Shown: in pieces, positions 33,248 through 41,946 of the stretch | Layout: each line of letters starts with the position of its first letter | Position numbering within the stretch: the stretch's first letter is position 1 | From: an uncultured Peptoniphilus sp. | Lineage (GTDB): Bacteria; Bacillota; Clostridia; Tissierellales; Peptoniphilaceae | DNA: 50,094 nt | Assembly (NCBI RefSeq): GCF_946222045.1 | Contig: NZ_CAMILN010000008.1 | Coordinates: forward strand, 1 to 50,094 | Reading direction: 5' to 3' | Made by a program: the position numbers and the translations under genes | The notes under the pieces: generated by a model | The model's input: the letters and a program-made list of their open reading frames with translations, nothing else | Databases searched by the model: none | What the model was told of the DNA's origin: nothing

Positions 33248-34612
33248 ATGAGGGAAGTCAATTTACTAAGGGGAAATATTTTTTCTGCCCTATTAAAAAT
33301 GGCTTTGCCGTTAATGGGAACGGCCTTTGTTCAAATGGCCTATTCTCTTGTAGACTTAATGTGGTTGGGACGACTCTCTACAGAAGCAGTAGCTGCTGTG
33401 GGAGCCTGTTCCTTTTTAGTTTGGATTGCCCAGGCCATAACTCTTGTTGCCAAGACTGGAGTTTCTGTTGGCTTGTCTCAGTCCTATGGTAGAAATGATG
33501 ATGAGTCATCTAAGAAAGTTTGGCTTGCAGGCTTTGGATTAAACTTAATCTTATGTATAGGCTTAAGTATCCTATACATAAGTATGAGAAATGAAATTAT
33601 TGGATTTTATAGGCTAGAAGAATCAGTTCATACTATGGCAGTTGATTATTTATTAATTGTCAGTGGTGGCCTTATATTTACTTTTTTAAATCCAATTTTA
33701 TCTTCGGCATTTTTTGCCAAGGGAAATTCAATTACTACCTTTAAGATTTCAATTATTTCTTTAGTTATAAATCTTATCCTAGATCCATTTTTAATTTTTG
33801 GAATAGGGATTTTTCCTCAAATGGGAATTAAGGGAGCAGCTCTTGCAACGGTCCTTGCTCAAATGATATCAAGTCTTTTATATCTTTATGTTGGAATAGG
33901 GACGAGGGAAATATTTGTGAGGACAAATTACCTTAAGATTCCAGAAGGATCTTACTATAAATCAATTTTAAACTTAGGACTTCCTGCAGCCCTCCAGTCC
34001 CTAATTCATGCTTCAGTGAGTATGATATTAAATAGGTATATAGCAAGCTTTGGAGCTCTCTACATTGCTGTATATTCCATTGGTTCACAAATTGAATCTA
34101 TATCATGGATGACTGCTGATGGTTTTGCCGTTGCCTTTTCTGCCTTCTTTGGTCAAAACTTTGGGGCCAAAAATTATGAAAGACTCCATGATGGAAGACG
34201 TGAAGCGATGAAAATTGTAAATATTATTGGGATCTTTGCAACAGTTCTCTTATTTTTCTTTGCAGAAAACTTATTTAGGCTCTTTATTCCAAAAGACCCT
34301 GATGCAATTGTAGCTGGTATTGATTATTTAAAAATTCTAGCCTTTTCACAATATTTTATGGCTTTAGAAATTGGGACAACGGGTATGCTAAATGGACTAG
34401 GACTTACAAGATACCCTGCCATAAATGCCATGGTATTAAATATTTCTAGGATACCTATGGCTCTTCTATTTATGCCGATATTTCAGGTAAATGGAATTTG
34501 GATTGCTATGAGCTTATCATCTGTGCTAAAGGGAATATTTTTGACTATTATATATTATTATTTGCGAAAAAAGACACAAGGTTTTAGAATTAATATGAAG
34601 ACCTACGTATGA
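33248..34612 (+). CDS. MATE-family efflux transporter
   Basis: This is a probable sodium- or proton-coupled multidrug/toxin exporter of the MOP superfamily. The 454-residue protein has 12 hydrophobic segments in two halves. Characteristic sequences are LLRGNIFSALLKMALPLMGTAFVQMAYSLVDLMWLGRLSTEAVAAVG at the N terminus (split here over TM1-TM2), GIKGAALATVLAQM in the middle and SIGSQIESISWMTADGFAVAFSAFFGQNFGA opening the second half. Substrate cannot be told. The last codons overlap a spurious ATG of the next gene; the true cyclophilin start is further on. Confidence 0.9.
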   Translation: MREVNLLRGNIFSALLKMALPLMGTAFVQMAYSLVDLMWLGRLSTEAVAAVGACSFLVWIAQAITLVAKTGVSVGLSQSYGRNDDESSKKVWLAGFGLNLILCIGLSILYISMRNEIIGFYRLEESVHTMAVDYLLIVSGGLIFTFLNPILSSAFFAKGNSITTFKISIISLVINLILDPFLIFGIGIFPQMGIKGAALATVLAQMISSLLYLYVGIGTREIFVRTNYLKIPEGSYYKSILNLGLPAALQSLIHASVSMILNRYIASFGALYIAVYSIGSQIESISWMTADGFAVAFSAFFGQNFGAKNYERLHDGRREAMKIVNIIGIFATVLLFFFAENLFRLFIPKDPDAIVAGIDYLKILAFSQYFMALEIGTTGMLNGLGLTRYPAINAMVLNISRIPMALLFMPIFQVNGIWIAMSLSSVLKGIFLTIIYYYLRKKTQGFRINMKTYV

Positions 34613-34623
34613 AAGGAGACAAA

Positions 34624-35229
34624 ATGTTAAAACAATTTGAAAAACCTGCAATAGGAGAAAAAATTGCAGTATTAAAAACTAATAAAGGCGATATAAAAAT
34701 TAGATTATTTGAAGAAGCAGCACCACTTGCTGTTGAAAACTTCATTTCACTTATAGAAGATAAATACTATGATGGAGTAATCTTCCACAGAGTTATTGAA
34801 AACTTTATGATCCAAGGGGGAGACCCAAGTGGAACAGGTCGTGGAGGAGAAAGTAAGTGGAATAAACCTTTCAAAGATGAGTTTGACCTAAACTTTAGAA
34901 ACTTTAGAGGAGCTCTCTCAATGGCTAATGCTGGTCCAAATACAAATGGATCTCAATTTTTTATAGTCCAAGGAGACAAACTTTCTGATGACATACTTTC
35001 ACAAATGAAGGATGCAGGAGCAGAAAATGGTTATCCAGAAGAAATTGTGAAGGCCTATGAAGAAAAGGGTGGAGCTTTTTGGCTTGATGGTAAGCACTCT
35101 GTATTTGGCCAAGTCTTCGAAGGAATGGATGTTGTTGATGACATTGCAAAGACAAGAGTTGGCTTTATGGATAAGCCAGTAAACGACATTGTAATTGAAG
35201 AAGCAATTGTAGAAGAGTACAAAGGATAA
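34624..35229 (+). CDS. Cyclophilin-type peptidyl-prolyl cis-trans isomerase
   Basis: This enzyme catalyses prolyl isomerisation. The start at 34624 lies 5 nt after AAAGGAG; an ATG at 34609 precedes that site and is not used. The 201-residue protein has FHRVIENFMIQGGDPSGTGRGG (catalytic Arg and Gln), ALSMANAGPNTNGSQFFI and HSVFGQVFEGMDVVDDI. An insert of about 40 residues (about 115-155) lies before HSVFG, as in some Firmicute cyclophilins. No signal peptide or lipobox is present, so it is cytosolic. Confidence 0.93.
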   Translation: MLKQFEKPAIGEKIAVLKTNKGDIKIRLFEEAAPLAVENFISLIEDKYYDGVIFHRVIENFMIQGGDPSGTGRGGESKWNKPFKDEFDLNFRNFRGALSMANAGPNTNGSQFFIVQGDKLSDDILSQMKDAGAENGYPEEIVKAYEEKGGAFWLDGKHSVFGQVFEGMDVVDDIAKTRVGFMDKPVNDIVIEEAIVEEYKG

Positions 35230-35233
35230 TATA

Positions 35234-35836
35234 ATGCATCAGTATAGAGGAAGAATGATTTTACACACTGGTTCAATGTTCTCTGGTAAGACTAGTTCTC
35301 TTGAAAAGGACCTAAAGAGGTTTTCTATTGCAAATTACAAGGTAGTTGCTTTTAAACCATTAATAGACAAGAGATATGCTAAAAATGAAATTGTCACACA
35401 TGACAAGATTTCTCTAGAGGCTGTTGAAGTAGAATCAATAAATGAAATTGTAGCCTATGCAGAAAAAAACTCTCCACAAGTTATTGGAATAGATGAAGTA
35501 CAATTTTTGTGCGACTCTCCTGACTATGTTCTAGAAAATTTGGAAAAAATTCTTGCAATGGGAATTACTATTGTCCTTGCAGGTCTTGACATGGACTACA
35601 TGGCTCATCCTTTTGAAATAGTAAAGGAACTTATGCCTAAGGTTGATTACCTAAACAAACACCATGCAGTTTGCAGGAAATGTGGAACAGATGCCTGGGT
35701 CTCTCACAGAAAAATAAAGAGTGACAAGAGAGTGGAGCTTGGGGCAGTGGAAGAATATGAACCACTTTGCAGAAGATGTTATAGAGAAGCTATAGAAGAA
35801 GATAAAATAAAAGAAAATCAAGAAAAATTTTTATAA
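35234..35836 (+). CDS. tdk: Thymidine kinase, type II
   Basis: Tdk phosphorylates thymidine for salvage. The 200-residue protein has the P-loop GSMFSGKT (13-20), the Walker B-like GIDEVQFL, a lasso domain with HKKC-type zinc ligands (CRKCG near 148 and CRRC near 177) and AGLDMDYM. It starts 4 nt after the cyclophilin gene with a weak ribosome site and ends at the psuK promoter. Its position next to pseudouridine salvage genes suggests a nucleoside salvage neighbourhood. Confidence 0.95.
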   Translation: MHQYRGRMILHTGSMFSGKTSSLEKDLKRFSIANYKVVAFKPLIDKRYAKNEIVTHDKISLEAVEVESINEIVAYAEKNSPQVIGIDEVQFLCDSPDYVLENLEKILAMGITIVLAGLDMDYMAHPFEIVKELMPKVDYLNKHHAVCRKCGTDAWVSHRKIKSDKRVELGAVEEYEPLCRRCYREAIEEDKIKENQEKFL

Positions 35837-35840
35837 GATA

Positions 35841-35869
35841 TTGACAACCTCTAATCATTTGATTAAAAT
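35841..35869 (+). promoter_or_regulatory. Promoter of psuK-psuG
   Basis: TTGACA (35841-35846), exactly 17 bp, TAAAAT (35864-35869). Transcription would start near 35876. The spacer is filled by one arm of a 14-bp inverted repeat. Confidence 0.8.
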
Positions 35870-35889
35870 ATAAGTAAATGATTAGAGGT
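35847..35889. promoter_or_regulatory. 14-bp perfect inverted repeat over the psuK promoter and ribosome site (probable operator)
   Basis: ACCTCTAATCATTT (35847-35860) and AAATGATTAGAGGT (35876-35889) are exact reverse complements separated by 15 nt. The left arm fills the spacer between -35 and -10, and the right arm runs from the expected transcription start into the ribosome site GAGGTG. A shorter palindrome, TAATCA-TT-TGATTA (35852-35865), nests in it, so TGATTA half-sites occur three times. Because the left arm is not transcribed, a DNA operator is more likely than an RNA hairpin. The HTH domain of PsuK is the obvious candidate ligand, by inference. Confidence 0.75.
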
Positions 35890-35896
35890 GATTTTT

Positions 35897-36964
35897 TTGA
35901 CTCCAAGAGAAAAAGAAATTATAAATCTTTTGAAGAAAAATCCTGGTATGTCTCAGCAAGAAATTGCTGATGAATTAAATATCACAAGGTCGGGGGTTTC
36001 CACTCACATAAATAACTTGATGGCATCGGGTTATATATTGGGGAGGGGCTACATCTTAAGAGAGGATACCTATGTTGCAATACTTGGTGGATGCAACATG
36101 GATATAACAGGCTCAACCTTTGATAACTTGAAAGAAAGAGACTCAAATCCAGGAAGAATTGAATATTCTAGCGGTGGCGTTGGAAGAAATATTTGCGAAA
36201 ACCTAGCGAGACTTGGAGTTAATACAAGTCTTCTATCAGTTGTGGGAAGAGACGATGCTGGTAAAAATATTTTGACAGAGCTTAACAGGATAAATGTTGA
36301 CAGTTCAAGAGTATTAATAGCTGATGGTATCACTCCTCACTATCTTGCAATCCTTGATGAAACAAGAGACATGTACGTGGCAATCTCTGACATGGATCTT
36401 ATAAAGAACATTGACAAAGATTATGTAGAGAAGAATAGAAAAATTATTGAGAATGCAGAGTTCACAATAATGGATACGAATCTTGAAGAAGAGACTCTCG
36501 ATTATGTCCTAAAAAATCTAAAGGGGAAATTTTTAATTGATGGAGTTTCAACTAAAAAGGTCATGAAGATTAAAAATCTTCTAGATAAGATTCACTTCTT
36601 AAAGGTAAATATTTATGAAGCTCAAGCTCTTTCAGGCTTGGAAACTGATAATATTGATAGACTTGGAGAAGACTTAATAAGTAAAGGCTTAGAGAGTCTA
36701 GTCATAACAGCTGGTGGCCATGGATCATATTATTTTGAAAAAGATTTTAAAATGATGAGAAAGCCAAGAGAAGTTATGATAGAAAGTGCAAGTGGAGCAG
36801 GGGATGCCTTTATGGCAGGTTATGCCTATGGACTCTACAATGATTTAGAAATTGAAGAAAGAATGGCGTCTGCAGAAGCTGCAGCGAGAATAACCCTTAT
36901 GAGTGCTGAATCCTGTTCAAAGGATATGAATGAAAATAATTTAAAAGGAGAAATTTATGATTAA
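35897..36964 (+). CDS. psuK: HTH-domain PfkB-family kinase, probable pseudouridine kinase
   Basis: The protein phosphorylates a nucleoside or sugar; pairing with psuG points to pseudouridine. The TTG at 35897 is chosen because GGTGAT lies 3 nt upstream, as for gmk and def. It gives 355 residues. An N-terminal winged HTH (about 3-50, with MSQQEIADELNITRSGVSTH) is fused to a PfkB kinase domain: GGCNMDITG near 64, SSGGVGRNICENLARLG, and the anion-hole motif SASGAGDAFMAG with catalytic Asp303. Such fusions are known in Firmicute PfkB proteins and could sense substrate and regulate their own promoter. The end overlaps psuG by 8 nt. Confidence 0.88.
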   Translation: MTPREKEIINLLKKNPGMSQQEIADELNITRSGVSTHINNLMASGYILGRGYILREDTYVAILGGCNMDITGSTFDNLKERDSNPGRIEYSSGGVGRNICENLARLGVNTSLLSVVGRDDAGKNILTELNRINVDSSRVLIADGITPHYLAILDETRDMYVAISDMDLIKNIDKDYVEKNRKIIENAEFTIMDTNLEEETLDYVLKNLKGKFLIDGVSTKKVMKIKNLLDKIHFLKVNIYEAQALSGLETDNIDRLGEDLISKGLESLVITAGGHGSYYFEKDFKMMRKPREVMIESASGAGDAFMAGYAYGLYNDLEIEERMASAEAAARITLMSAESCSKDMNENNLKGEIYD

Positions 36965-37880
36965 CAACGAAATGCTAAAAAAATATGTTGAGTACAGTGA
37001 CGAAGTTAAAAAAGCAATGGAAGAAGGTAAGCCAGTAGTTGCTCTTGAATCTACAATTATTTCTCACGGAATGCCTTATCCACAAAATATTGAAACAGCT
37101 AAGGCTTGTGAAGAAATTATTAGAGAAAATGGGGCTGTTCCTGCCACAACTGCAATAATCGGCGGAAAAATTAAAATTGGTCTAAGCGAAGAAGAATTAG
37201 AATTTATGGCAACTTCTAAGGACATAATAAAGGCATCAAGAAGAGACTTTGCCTACATTGTTTCTCGTGGACTTAATGGTGCTACAACAGTTGCTTCAAC
37301 AATTATTGCATCAAGACTTGCTGGAATCAAAATTTTTGTTACAGGTGGACTTGGTGGAGTTCATAGACACGCTGAAACAACTTTTGACATTTCAAGAGAC
37401 CTCGAAGAACTTGCATCAAATGACATTATGATTGTTTGTGCTGGTTGTAAATCAATCCTTGATATTGGACTTACTCTTGAATACCTTGAAACAAAGGGAG
37501 TGCCAGTATTTGGTTACCAAACAGACCACATGCCAGCCTTCTTCACTAGAAAATCTGAATTTAAGGTTGACTATAACATCAAGACTCCTCAAGAAGCAGC
37601 TGAAGCAGCAAATACTCAATGGAACCTTGGCCTAACTGGAGGAATTCTTCTTACAAATCCAATCCCAGAAGCAGATTCAATGGACGAAGACAAAATTAAT
37701 AAGGCAATTGAAGCAGCTCTTGTGGAAGCTGAAGAAAAGGGAATCCACGGAAAAGAAACAACTCCATTCCTATTAACTAAGGTTCTTGAAGTAACTGAAG
37801 GAAAGTCACTTGAAGCTAACATTGCCCTTGTTAAGAACAATGCAAGATTAGGTGCTGAAGTTGCAAAATACCTCTACTAA
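36957..37880 (+). CDS. psuG: Pseudouridine-5'-phosphate glycosidase
   Basis: PsuG splits pseudouridine 5'-phosphate into uracil and ribose 5-phosphate. The 307-residue protein has ALESTIISHGMPYPQN, NGAVPATTAIIGGKIKIGL, the catalytic-Lys segment ASRRDFAYIVSRGLNGATTV, TGGLGGVHRHAETTFDIS and NPIPEADSMD. AAAGGAG precedes the ATG by 6 nt, and the gene overlaps psuK by 8 nt, so the two enzymes are produced together. The ribose 5-phosphate formed enters the pentose phosphate pathway (Rpe is encoded in this window). Confidence 0.96.
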   Translation: MINNEMLKKYVEYSDEVKKAMEEGKPVVALESTIISHGMPYPQNIETAKACEEIIRENGAVPATTAIIGGKIKIGLSEEELEFMATSKDIIKASRRDFAYIVSRGLNGATTVASTIIASRLAGIKIFVTGGLGGVHRHAETTFDISRDLEELASNDIMIVCAGCKSILDIGLTLEYLETKGVPVFGYQTDHMPAFFTRKSEFKVDYNIKTPQEAAEAANTQWNLGLTGGILLTNPIPEADSMDEDKINKAIEAALVEAEEKGIHGKETTPFLLTKVLEVTEGKSLEANIALVKNNARLGAEVAKYLY

Positions 37881-38364
37881 TTCAAAAAAAGTTTCTGAAT
37901 CAAAGGTAGTCTTCACTTATGGTGTAATGCCAACAGACTTAAACACTGGAGGCACGCTTTACGGTCCAAGACTTTTTGAAATTGCTGACCACAGCTCTGG
38001 AACTTGTGCCATAAGACACACTAGAGGAAGGGTTGCTACAATTTCATGCGACAGCTTAAGCTTTCTTAAGCCAATAAAGCAAGGTGACTTCTTAACTGCC
38101 ACAACTTTTATATCTGGTGTTGGAAACACTTCTGTAGAAGTTTTTACGAAGTTTACTAAGGAAGCTCCCATGACAGGTGAAACTGAACTTGCAGCCTTTT
38201 GCTTCTTAACTTTTAAGTGCAAGGGAACTGAGCCAGGTAAGATTCCTGGGATTATTGGAGAAAGTCTTGAAGAGAAAAAAATCATTGAAGGTTATGAAGG
38301 AAGACGTCAAATAAATAAAATTAGACAACAAAATAATAAAGATTTAAAAGAAATCTTGAAATAA
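37861..38364 (+). CDS. Hotdog-fold acyl-CoA thioesterase family protein
   Basis: The product has the YciA/BFIT-like acyl-CoA thioesterase pattern: SESKVVFTYGVMPTDLNTGG, TLYGPRLFEIADHSSGTCA with the hotdog helix Asp, then VATISCDSLSFLKPIKQGD and GNTSVEVFTKFTKE. It is 167 residues long if the TTG at 37861 is the start, with AGGTG about 6 nt upstream; a GTG at 37852 is the alternative and gives 170. Either start lies within the end of psuG. Substrate is unknown. The last 25 residues are charged and helical. It ends just before a hairpin shared with the convergent opp operon. Confidence 0.8.
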   Translation: MQNTSTNSKKVSESKVVFTYGVMPTDLNTGGTLYGPRLFEIADHSSGTCAIRHTRGRVATISCDSLSFLKPIKQGDFLTATTFISGVGNTSVEVFTKFTKEAPMTGETELAAFCFLTFKCKGTEPGKIPGIIGESLEEKKIIEGYEGRRQINKIRQQNNKDLKEILK

Positions 38365-38370
38365 AATAAA

Positions 38371-38420
38371 GCTGTAAGTATATTGATGTGTGCACATCGT
38401 ACTTACAGCTTTTGTTTTTA
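38371..38420. terminator. Compound bidirectional terminator between the thioesterase gene and the opp operon
   Basis: GCTGTAAGTA (38371-38380) pairs with TACTTACAGC (38400-38409), and GATGTG (38385-38390) pairs with CACATC (38393-38398) inside it, separated by a small internal loop. On the plus strand TTTTGTTTTT follows; on the minus strand the stem is followed by TTTATTTTATTT. It lies between two convergent genes. Confidence 0.8.
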
Positions 38421-38444
38421 TATAATTTAATTTTTTATAAATCT

Positions 38445-39224
38445 TTAATCTAAACTTATTGATGAAAAAAGTTCTTTTGTATATTCATTTCTATCTGGTG
38501 ATTTTAGATCTTCAGTCTTAAATAGGTCAACTAATTCTCCATTATATAAAACCCCAATCCTATCACATAGGTAGGAAATTACATTTAAATCGTGAGAAAT
38601 AAATAAGCAGGTGAAGTTGTACTCTTCTTGCAAAGACTTTATTAAATTTAAAATTTGTGCTTGAATACTGACATCTAGTGCAGAGACACCTTCATCTATA
38701 ATCAAAAATTCTGGATCAATAATTAATGCTTGACCTATGGCAATTCTTTGCTTTTGACCACCAGATAAACTCCTTGGATATTGGTCGAGAACATCTTCTT
38801 CCAATTCTATATCACTTAAAACTTTTGAAACTTTTTCATTTTTTTCTTCCTCACTATACAAGTTGTGAATATTTAAGATTTCTTTTAAAGAAAATCCAAT
38901 AGTCTTTTTTGGATTTAGGGCTGAGTAGGGATTTTGAAAAACAACCTGAAGTTCTTTTCTATAATTAAAGAGTTCTTCCTTTGAAAACTCAGAGACATCC
39001 TTTCCCTTAAAGTAAACCTTACCTTCACTTTCTTTCACAAGTCTTAAAATAATATTGGCAAGAGTTGTTTTACCAGATCCACTTTCTCCAACAAGACCAA
39101 ATATTTCTCCCTTATTAATTGTGAGATTTATATTCTTAAGGGCCCTATTTTCTTTTTTCTTAAAGAGTAGTGAAGAAGATTTATAAACTTTTCCAACATT
39201 TTCAATTTTTAATATTTCTTCCAT
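38445..39224 (-). CDS. oppF: Peptide ABC transporter ATP-binding protein OppF
   Basis: This is the second ATPase of an Opp/Dpp-type importer. The ATG at 39224 is 6 nt from GGAG and yields 259 residues; it overlaps the end of oppD by 23 nt. Motifs are Walker A GESGSGKTT, the Q-loop VFQNPYSALNPKKTIG, signature LSGGQKQRIAIGQALI, Walker B LIIDEGVSALD and the switch His in FISHDLNVI. At 259 residues it lacks the C-terminal Cys-rich oligopeptide-binding extension found in OppD here and in many OppF proteins. Confidence 0.9.
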   Translation of the reverse strand: MEEILKIENVGKVYKSSSLLFKKKENRALKNINLTINKGEIFGLVGESGSGKTTLANIILRLVKESEGKVYFKGKDVSEFSKEELFNYRKELQVVFQNPYSALNPKKTIGFSLKEILNIHNLYSEEEKNEKVSKVLSDIELEEDVLDQYPRSLSGGQKQRIAIGQALIIDPEFLIIDEGVSALDVSIQAQILNLIKSLQEEYNFTCLFISHDLNVISYLCDRIGVLYNGELVDLFKTEDLKSPDRNEYTKELFSSISLD

Positions 39225-40191
39225 TTTCATCTCCAAATAAATGACAAGAAACCTTGTGTCCATTAAAGTCTATAGTTTCTGGGAATTTTTCCTTACAAAT
39301 ATCCATGGCGTGGTCACACCTGTCCCAGAAAGGACAACCTTCATTGCTCCTATTTTTTAGAGCGGGAACCTTACCCCTTATATTATAAAGTTTTTGTCCT
39401 CTTTTCTTGTATGAAGGCACGGCCTTAACAAGTGCTTTTGTATAAGGATGCATAGGATTCTTTGTAAGTTCTTCTGTAGATGCTGACTCGACAATGCGAC
39501 CAGCATACATAACCAAAACTCTTTTAGATATTCTCTCAATTAAATTTAAATCGTGAGATATAAATAAAATAGCTCCATTATATAGCTTTCCTATATCCTT
39601 AAAAAGTTCTATAATCTGCTTGCCAATATTGGCATCGAGGGCAGTAGTCGGCTCATCAGCAATTAATACATAGGGGTTGGCAATTAAACTCATAGCAATT
39701 ACAATCCTTTGTTGCATTCCACCAGAAAGCTCGTGTGGATACTTGTTGTAAACAGCTTCTGTATCTCTTAAGCCACACTTAGCCATAGTTTCTAAAACAA
39801 TTTTTTTATTTTTTTCTTTAGGAAAGTCGTAGTGAATTTTTAATATTTCTTCTATTTGTTTTCCAACTTTTTGTAGGGGATTTAAGGCAGAACCAGGCTC
39901 TTGAAATATTGTTGAGATAGACCTGGACCTGTACTTAGACCATTCTTCTTCAGACATATTTAATACTTCTCTGCCCTTGAGTTTACAGGACCCTGATACT
40001 ATATGAGCATCAAGGCTTTGAATCCCCAAAACAGTTTGGGTTGCCACTGTTTTTCCACAACCACTTTCTCCAACAAGACCAACAAAGTCCTTTTCATAGA
40101 GGTCAAAAGAAATATGATTTACTGCGTTTTTTAATTCGCCATTTAATTCAAAGGCAACGGTCAGGTCCTTAACTTCTAATAATTTATTCAT
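39202..40191 (-). CDS. oppD: Peptide ABC transporter ATP-binding protein OppD
   Basis: This is the first ATPase of the importer. The 329-residue protein has Walker A GESGCGKTV, the Q-loop IFQEPGSALNPLQ, signature LSGGMQQRIVIAMSLI, Walker B LIADEPTTALD and FISHDLNLI. The C-terminal oligopeptide/dipeptide extension contains NEGCPFWDRCDHAMDICKEKFP and a final Cys in VSCHLFG, a Cys pattern that binds an Fe-S cluster in related proteins. The ATG overlaps the oppC stop (ATGA). Confidence 0.93.
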   Translation of the reverse strand: MNKLLEVKDLTVAFELNGELKNAVNHISFDLYEKDFVGLVGESGCGKTVATQTVLGIQSLDAHIVSGSCKLKGREVLNMSEEEWSKYRSRSISTIFQEPGSALNPLQKVGKQIEEILKIHYDFPKEKNKKIVLETMAKCGLRDTEAVYNKYPHELSGGMQQRIVIAMSLIANPYVLIADEPTTALDANIGKQIIELFKDIGKLYNGAILFISHDLNLIERISKRVLVMYAGRIVESASTEELTKNPMHPYTKALVKAVPSYKKRGQKLYNIRGKVPALKNRSNEGCPFWDRCDHAMDICKEKFPETIDFNGHKVSCHLFGDENGRNIKN

Positions 40192-41003
40192 CCTTTTTTC
40201 TCCTCTAATCTCTTATTCCTAAAGTTTTCTCCATATAGGGTAAATCCAAGAACTAATAGGGAAAGATTTACACCTGAGAACACGAAGTACCAAGGCGCTT
40301 GGTTGAAATAAGCTTGTGATTCCTTTAACATTCTTCCCCAAGATGGGTGAGGAGGGCGAACTCCAAGACCTAAATAGGAAAGTCCAGCTTCAGATAAAAT
40401 AGCAGCAGATATTGATAAAATAATTGCCACCATAAGTTGATTTTTTATATTTGGAAAAATATGATTTTTTGCAATATAAAGAGGACTTCCACCCTTGACT
40501 ATGGCTGACTTAACAAAGACAGCTTCCTTGACTTGTAAGAATCCACTACGGACAACTCTTGCAAAGTAGGGTATAGACATAGTTCCTATGGCAATTATAG
40601 TATTCATAACTCCTGCTCCAAAAACAAATACAAGCATCATGGCAAATAAGATTCCTGGGAAGGCCATTAGAGAATCTATAAATCTCATTAGGACTTCATC
40701 AATATTGCCTCCAAAATATCCCGCAGCTCCGCCAATAATAGATCCAAAAATTAGGGCAAAAAATACAGTTCCAAAGGAAAGTATTATAGTAATTTTTGTT
40801 CCCTCCATTATCCTTGATAAGATATCACGGCCCATGTTGTCAGTGCCAAATAGATGACTAAGAGAAGGTGCAAGGAACTTGTTACTTGTCACAACTTCAT
40901 TGGGATCATAGGGAGTCCAAAATATTGAAACTATAAAAATTAATAGGTAAAAAATTAAGATTCCCTTTCCAATTTTTATTGATAATTTATTTTCTCTTAA
41001 CAT
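40188..41003 (-). CDS. oppC: Peptide ABC transporter permease OppC
   Basis: The 271-residue inner-membrane permease has an N-terminal TM segment and a BPD transporter domain with about five more TM helices. The N-terminal loop holds HLFGTDNMGRDILSRIMEG, typical of OppC/DppC, and the EAA loop that contacts the ATPases lies around SAIVKGGSPLYIAKNHIFPN. LSEAGLSYLGLGVRPPHPSWGRML is the usual C-terminal family sequence. It starts 1 nt after oppB. Confidence 0.94.
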   Translation of the reverse strand: MLRENKLSIKIGKGILIFYLLIFIVSIFWTPYDPNEVVTSNKFLAPSLSHLFGTDNMGRDILSRIMEGTKITIILSFGTVFFALIFGSIIGGAAGYFGGNIDEVLMRFIDSLMAFPGILFAMMLVFVFGAGVMNTIIAIGTMSIPYFARVVRSGFLQVKEAVFVKSAIVKGGSPLYIAKNHIFPNIKNQLMVAIILSISAAILSEAGLSYLGLGVRPPHPSWGRMLKESQAYFNQAPWYFVFSGVNLSLLVLGFTLYGENFRNKRLEEKKG

Positions 41004-41004
41004 A

Positions 41005-41946
41005 TTAACCTCTTATCCTTGGGTCCACAATTCTGTAAAGAATGTCTACAATTAAGTTTATGATTATAACCATAAAGGCAACAGCAAAAACAACTGATTG
41101 GATTAGGGGAAAGTCTCTAGAAGAAATAGATTGGACAATAAGTGATCCAATACCTGGCAGTGAAAAGACATTTTCTACCACAAGACTTCCACCAATACTT
41201 GAAGTAATACTAATGCCAATAATTGTTATAACAGGTACAAGTGCATTTCTAAGTACGTGCTTATATAGGATATCCTTTAACAATAGTCCCTTCATCCTAG
41301 CAGTTCTAACATAGTCCTTGTTAATCTCATCTAAGATTGCAGATTGCATATATCTTATTATTGTTGCAATATTTGGTATTGCAATGGCAAGAGATGGAAG
41401 AAAAAAATTGTAGAGCTTTTGGAAAAAATTTCCACTCATTGCGTTGTAAGATAAGGTCTTAAACCAACCTAGCTTAACAGCAAAAAGATAAATCAATAAA
41501 AAGGCAAGCCAAAAAGATGGAATAGAAATTCCAAGTTGGGTAATTGCAGTTATTATTGATGCATACCATTTGTCAGACTTAGCTGTAATTTGAATTGATA
41601 GGGGTATGGCAAGTATAAGTGAAAGGAACAAGGAAAAAAATGTTAAATATAGGGTAACTGGAAGTTTCTTAAAAAAAAGATCCTTAACAGGAACTTGATA
41701 TTTTAAAGAAGTGCCCATATTTAATTTTAGTATGTCCTTAATCCAATTTGCATATCTTACTAATATAGGTTTATCAAGTCCCAGCTCTCTTTCAAGAGCT
41801 AGAACTTGAGCTTCATCCGCTTCTGTTCCTAAAATTATCTCTGCAGGGTTTCCAGGTAGAACTTGGAAGACAAAGAAAATTATTAGACTTACAAAAAACA
41901 ATGTAAGAAAAAGGGATATAAGCTTTTTAATAATCATTTTACTCAT
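41005..41946 (-). CDS. oppB: Peptide ABC transporter permease OppB
   Basis: The 313-residue permease has six predicted TM helices and the OppB/DppB marks VFQVLPGNPAEIILG near the N terminus, ELGLDKPILVRYANWI, the EAA loop YVRTARMKGLLLKDILYKHV and VFSLPGIGSLIVQSI near the end. The ATG overlaps the oppA TGA (ATGA), with no clear ribosome site, so translational coupling to the abundant binding protein gene is likely. Confidence 0.94.
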   Translation of the reverse strand: MSKMIIKKLISLFLTLFFVSLIIFFVFQVLPGNPAEIILGTEADEAQVLALERELGLDKPILVRYANWIKDILKLNMGTSLKYQVPVKDLFFKKLPVTLYLTFFSLFLSLILAIPLSIQITAKSDKWYASIITAITQLGISIPSFWLAFLLIYLFAVKLGWFKTLSYNAMSGNFFQKLYNFFLPSLAIAIPNIATIIRYMQSAILDEINKDYVRTARMKGLLLKDILYKHVLRNALVPVITIIGISITSSIGGSLVVENVFSLPGIGSLIVQSISSRDFPLIQSVVFAVAFMVIIINLIVDILYRIVDPRIRG

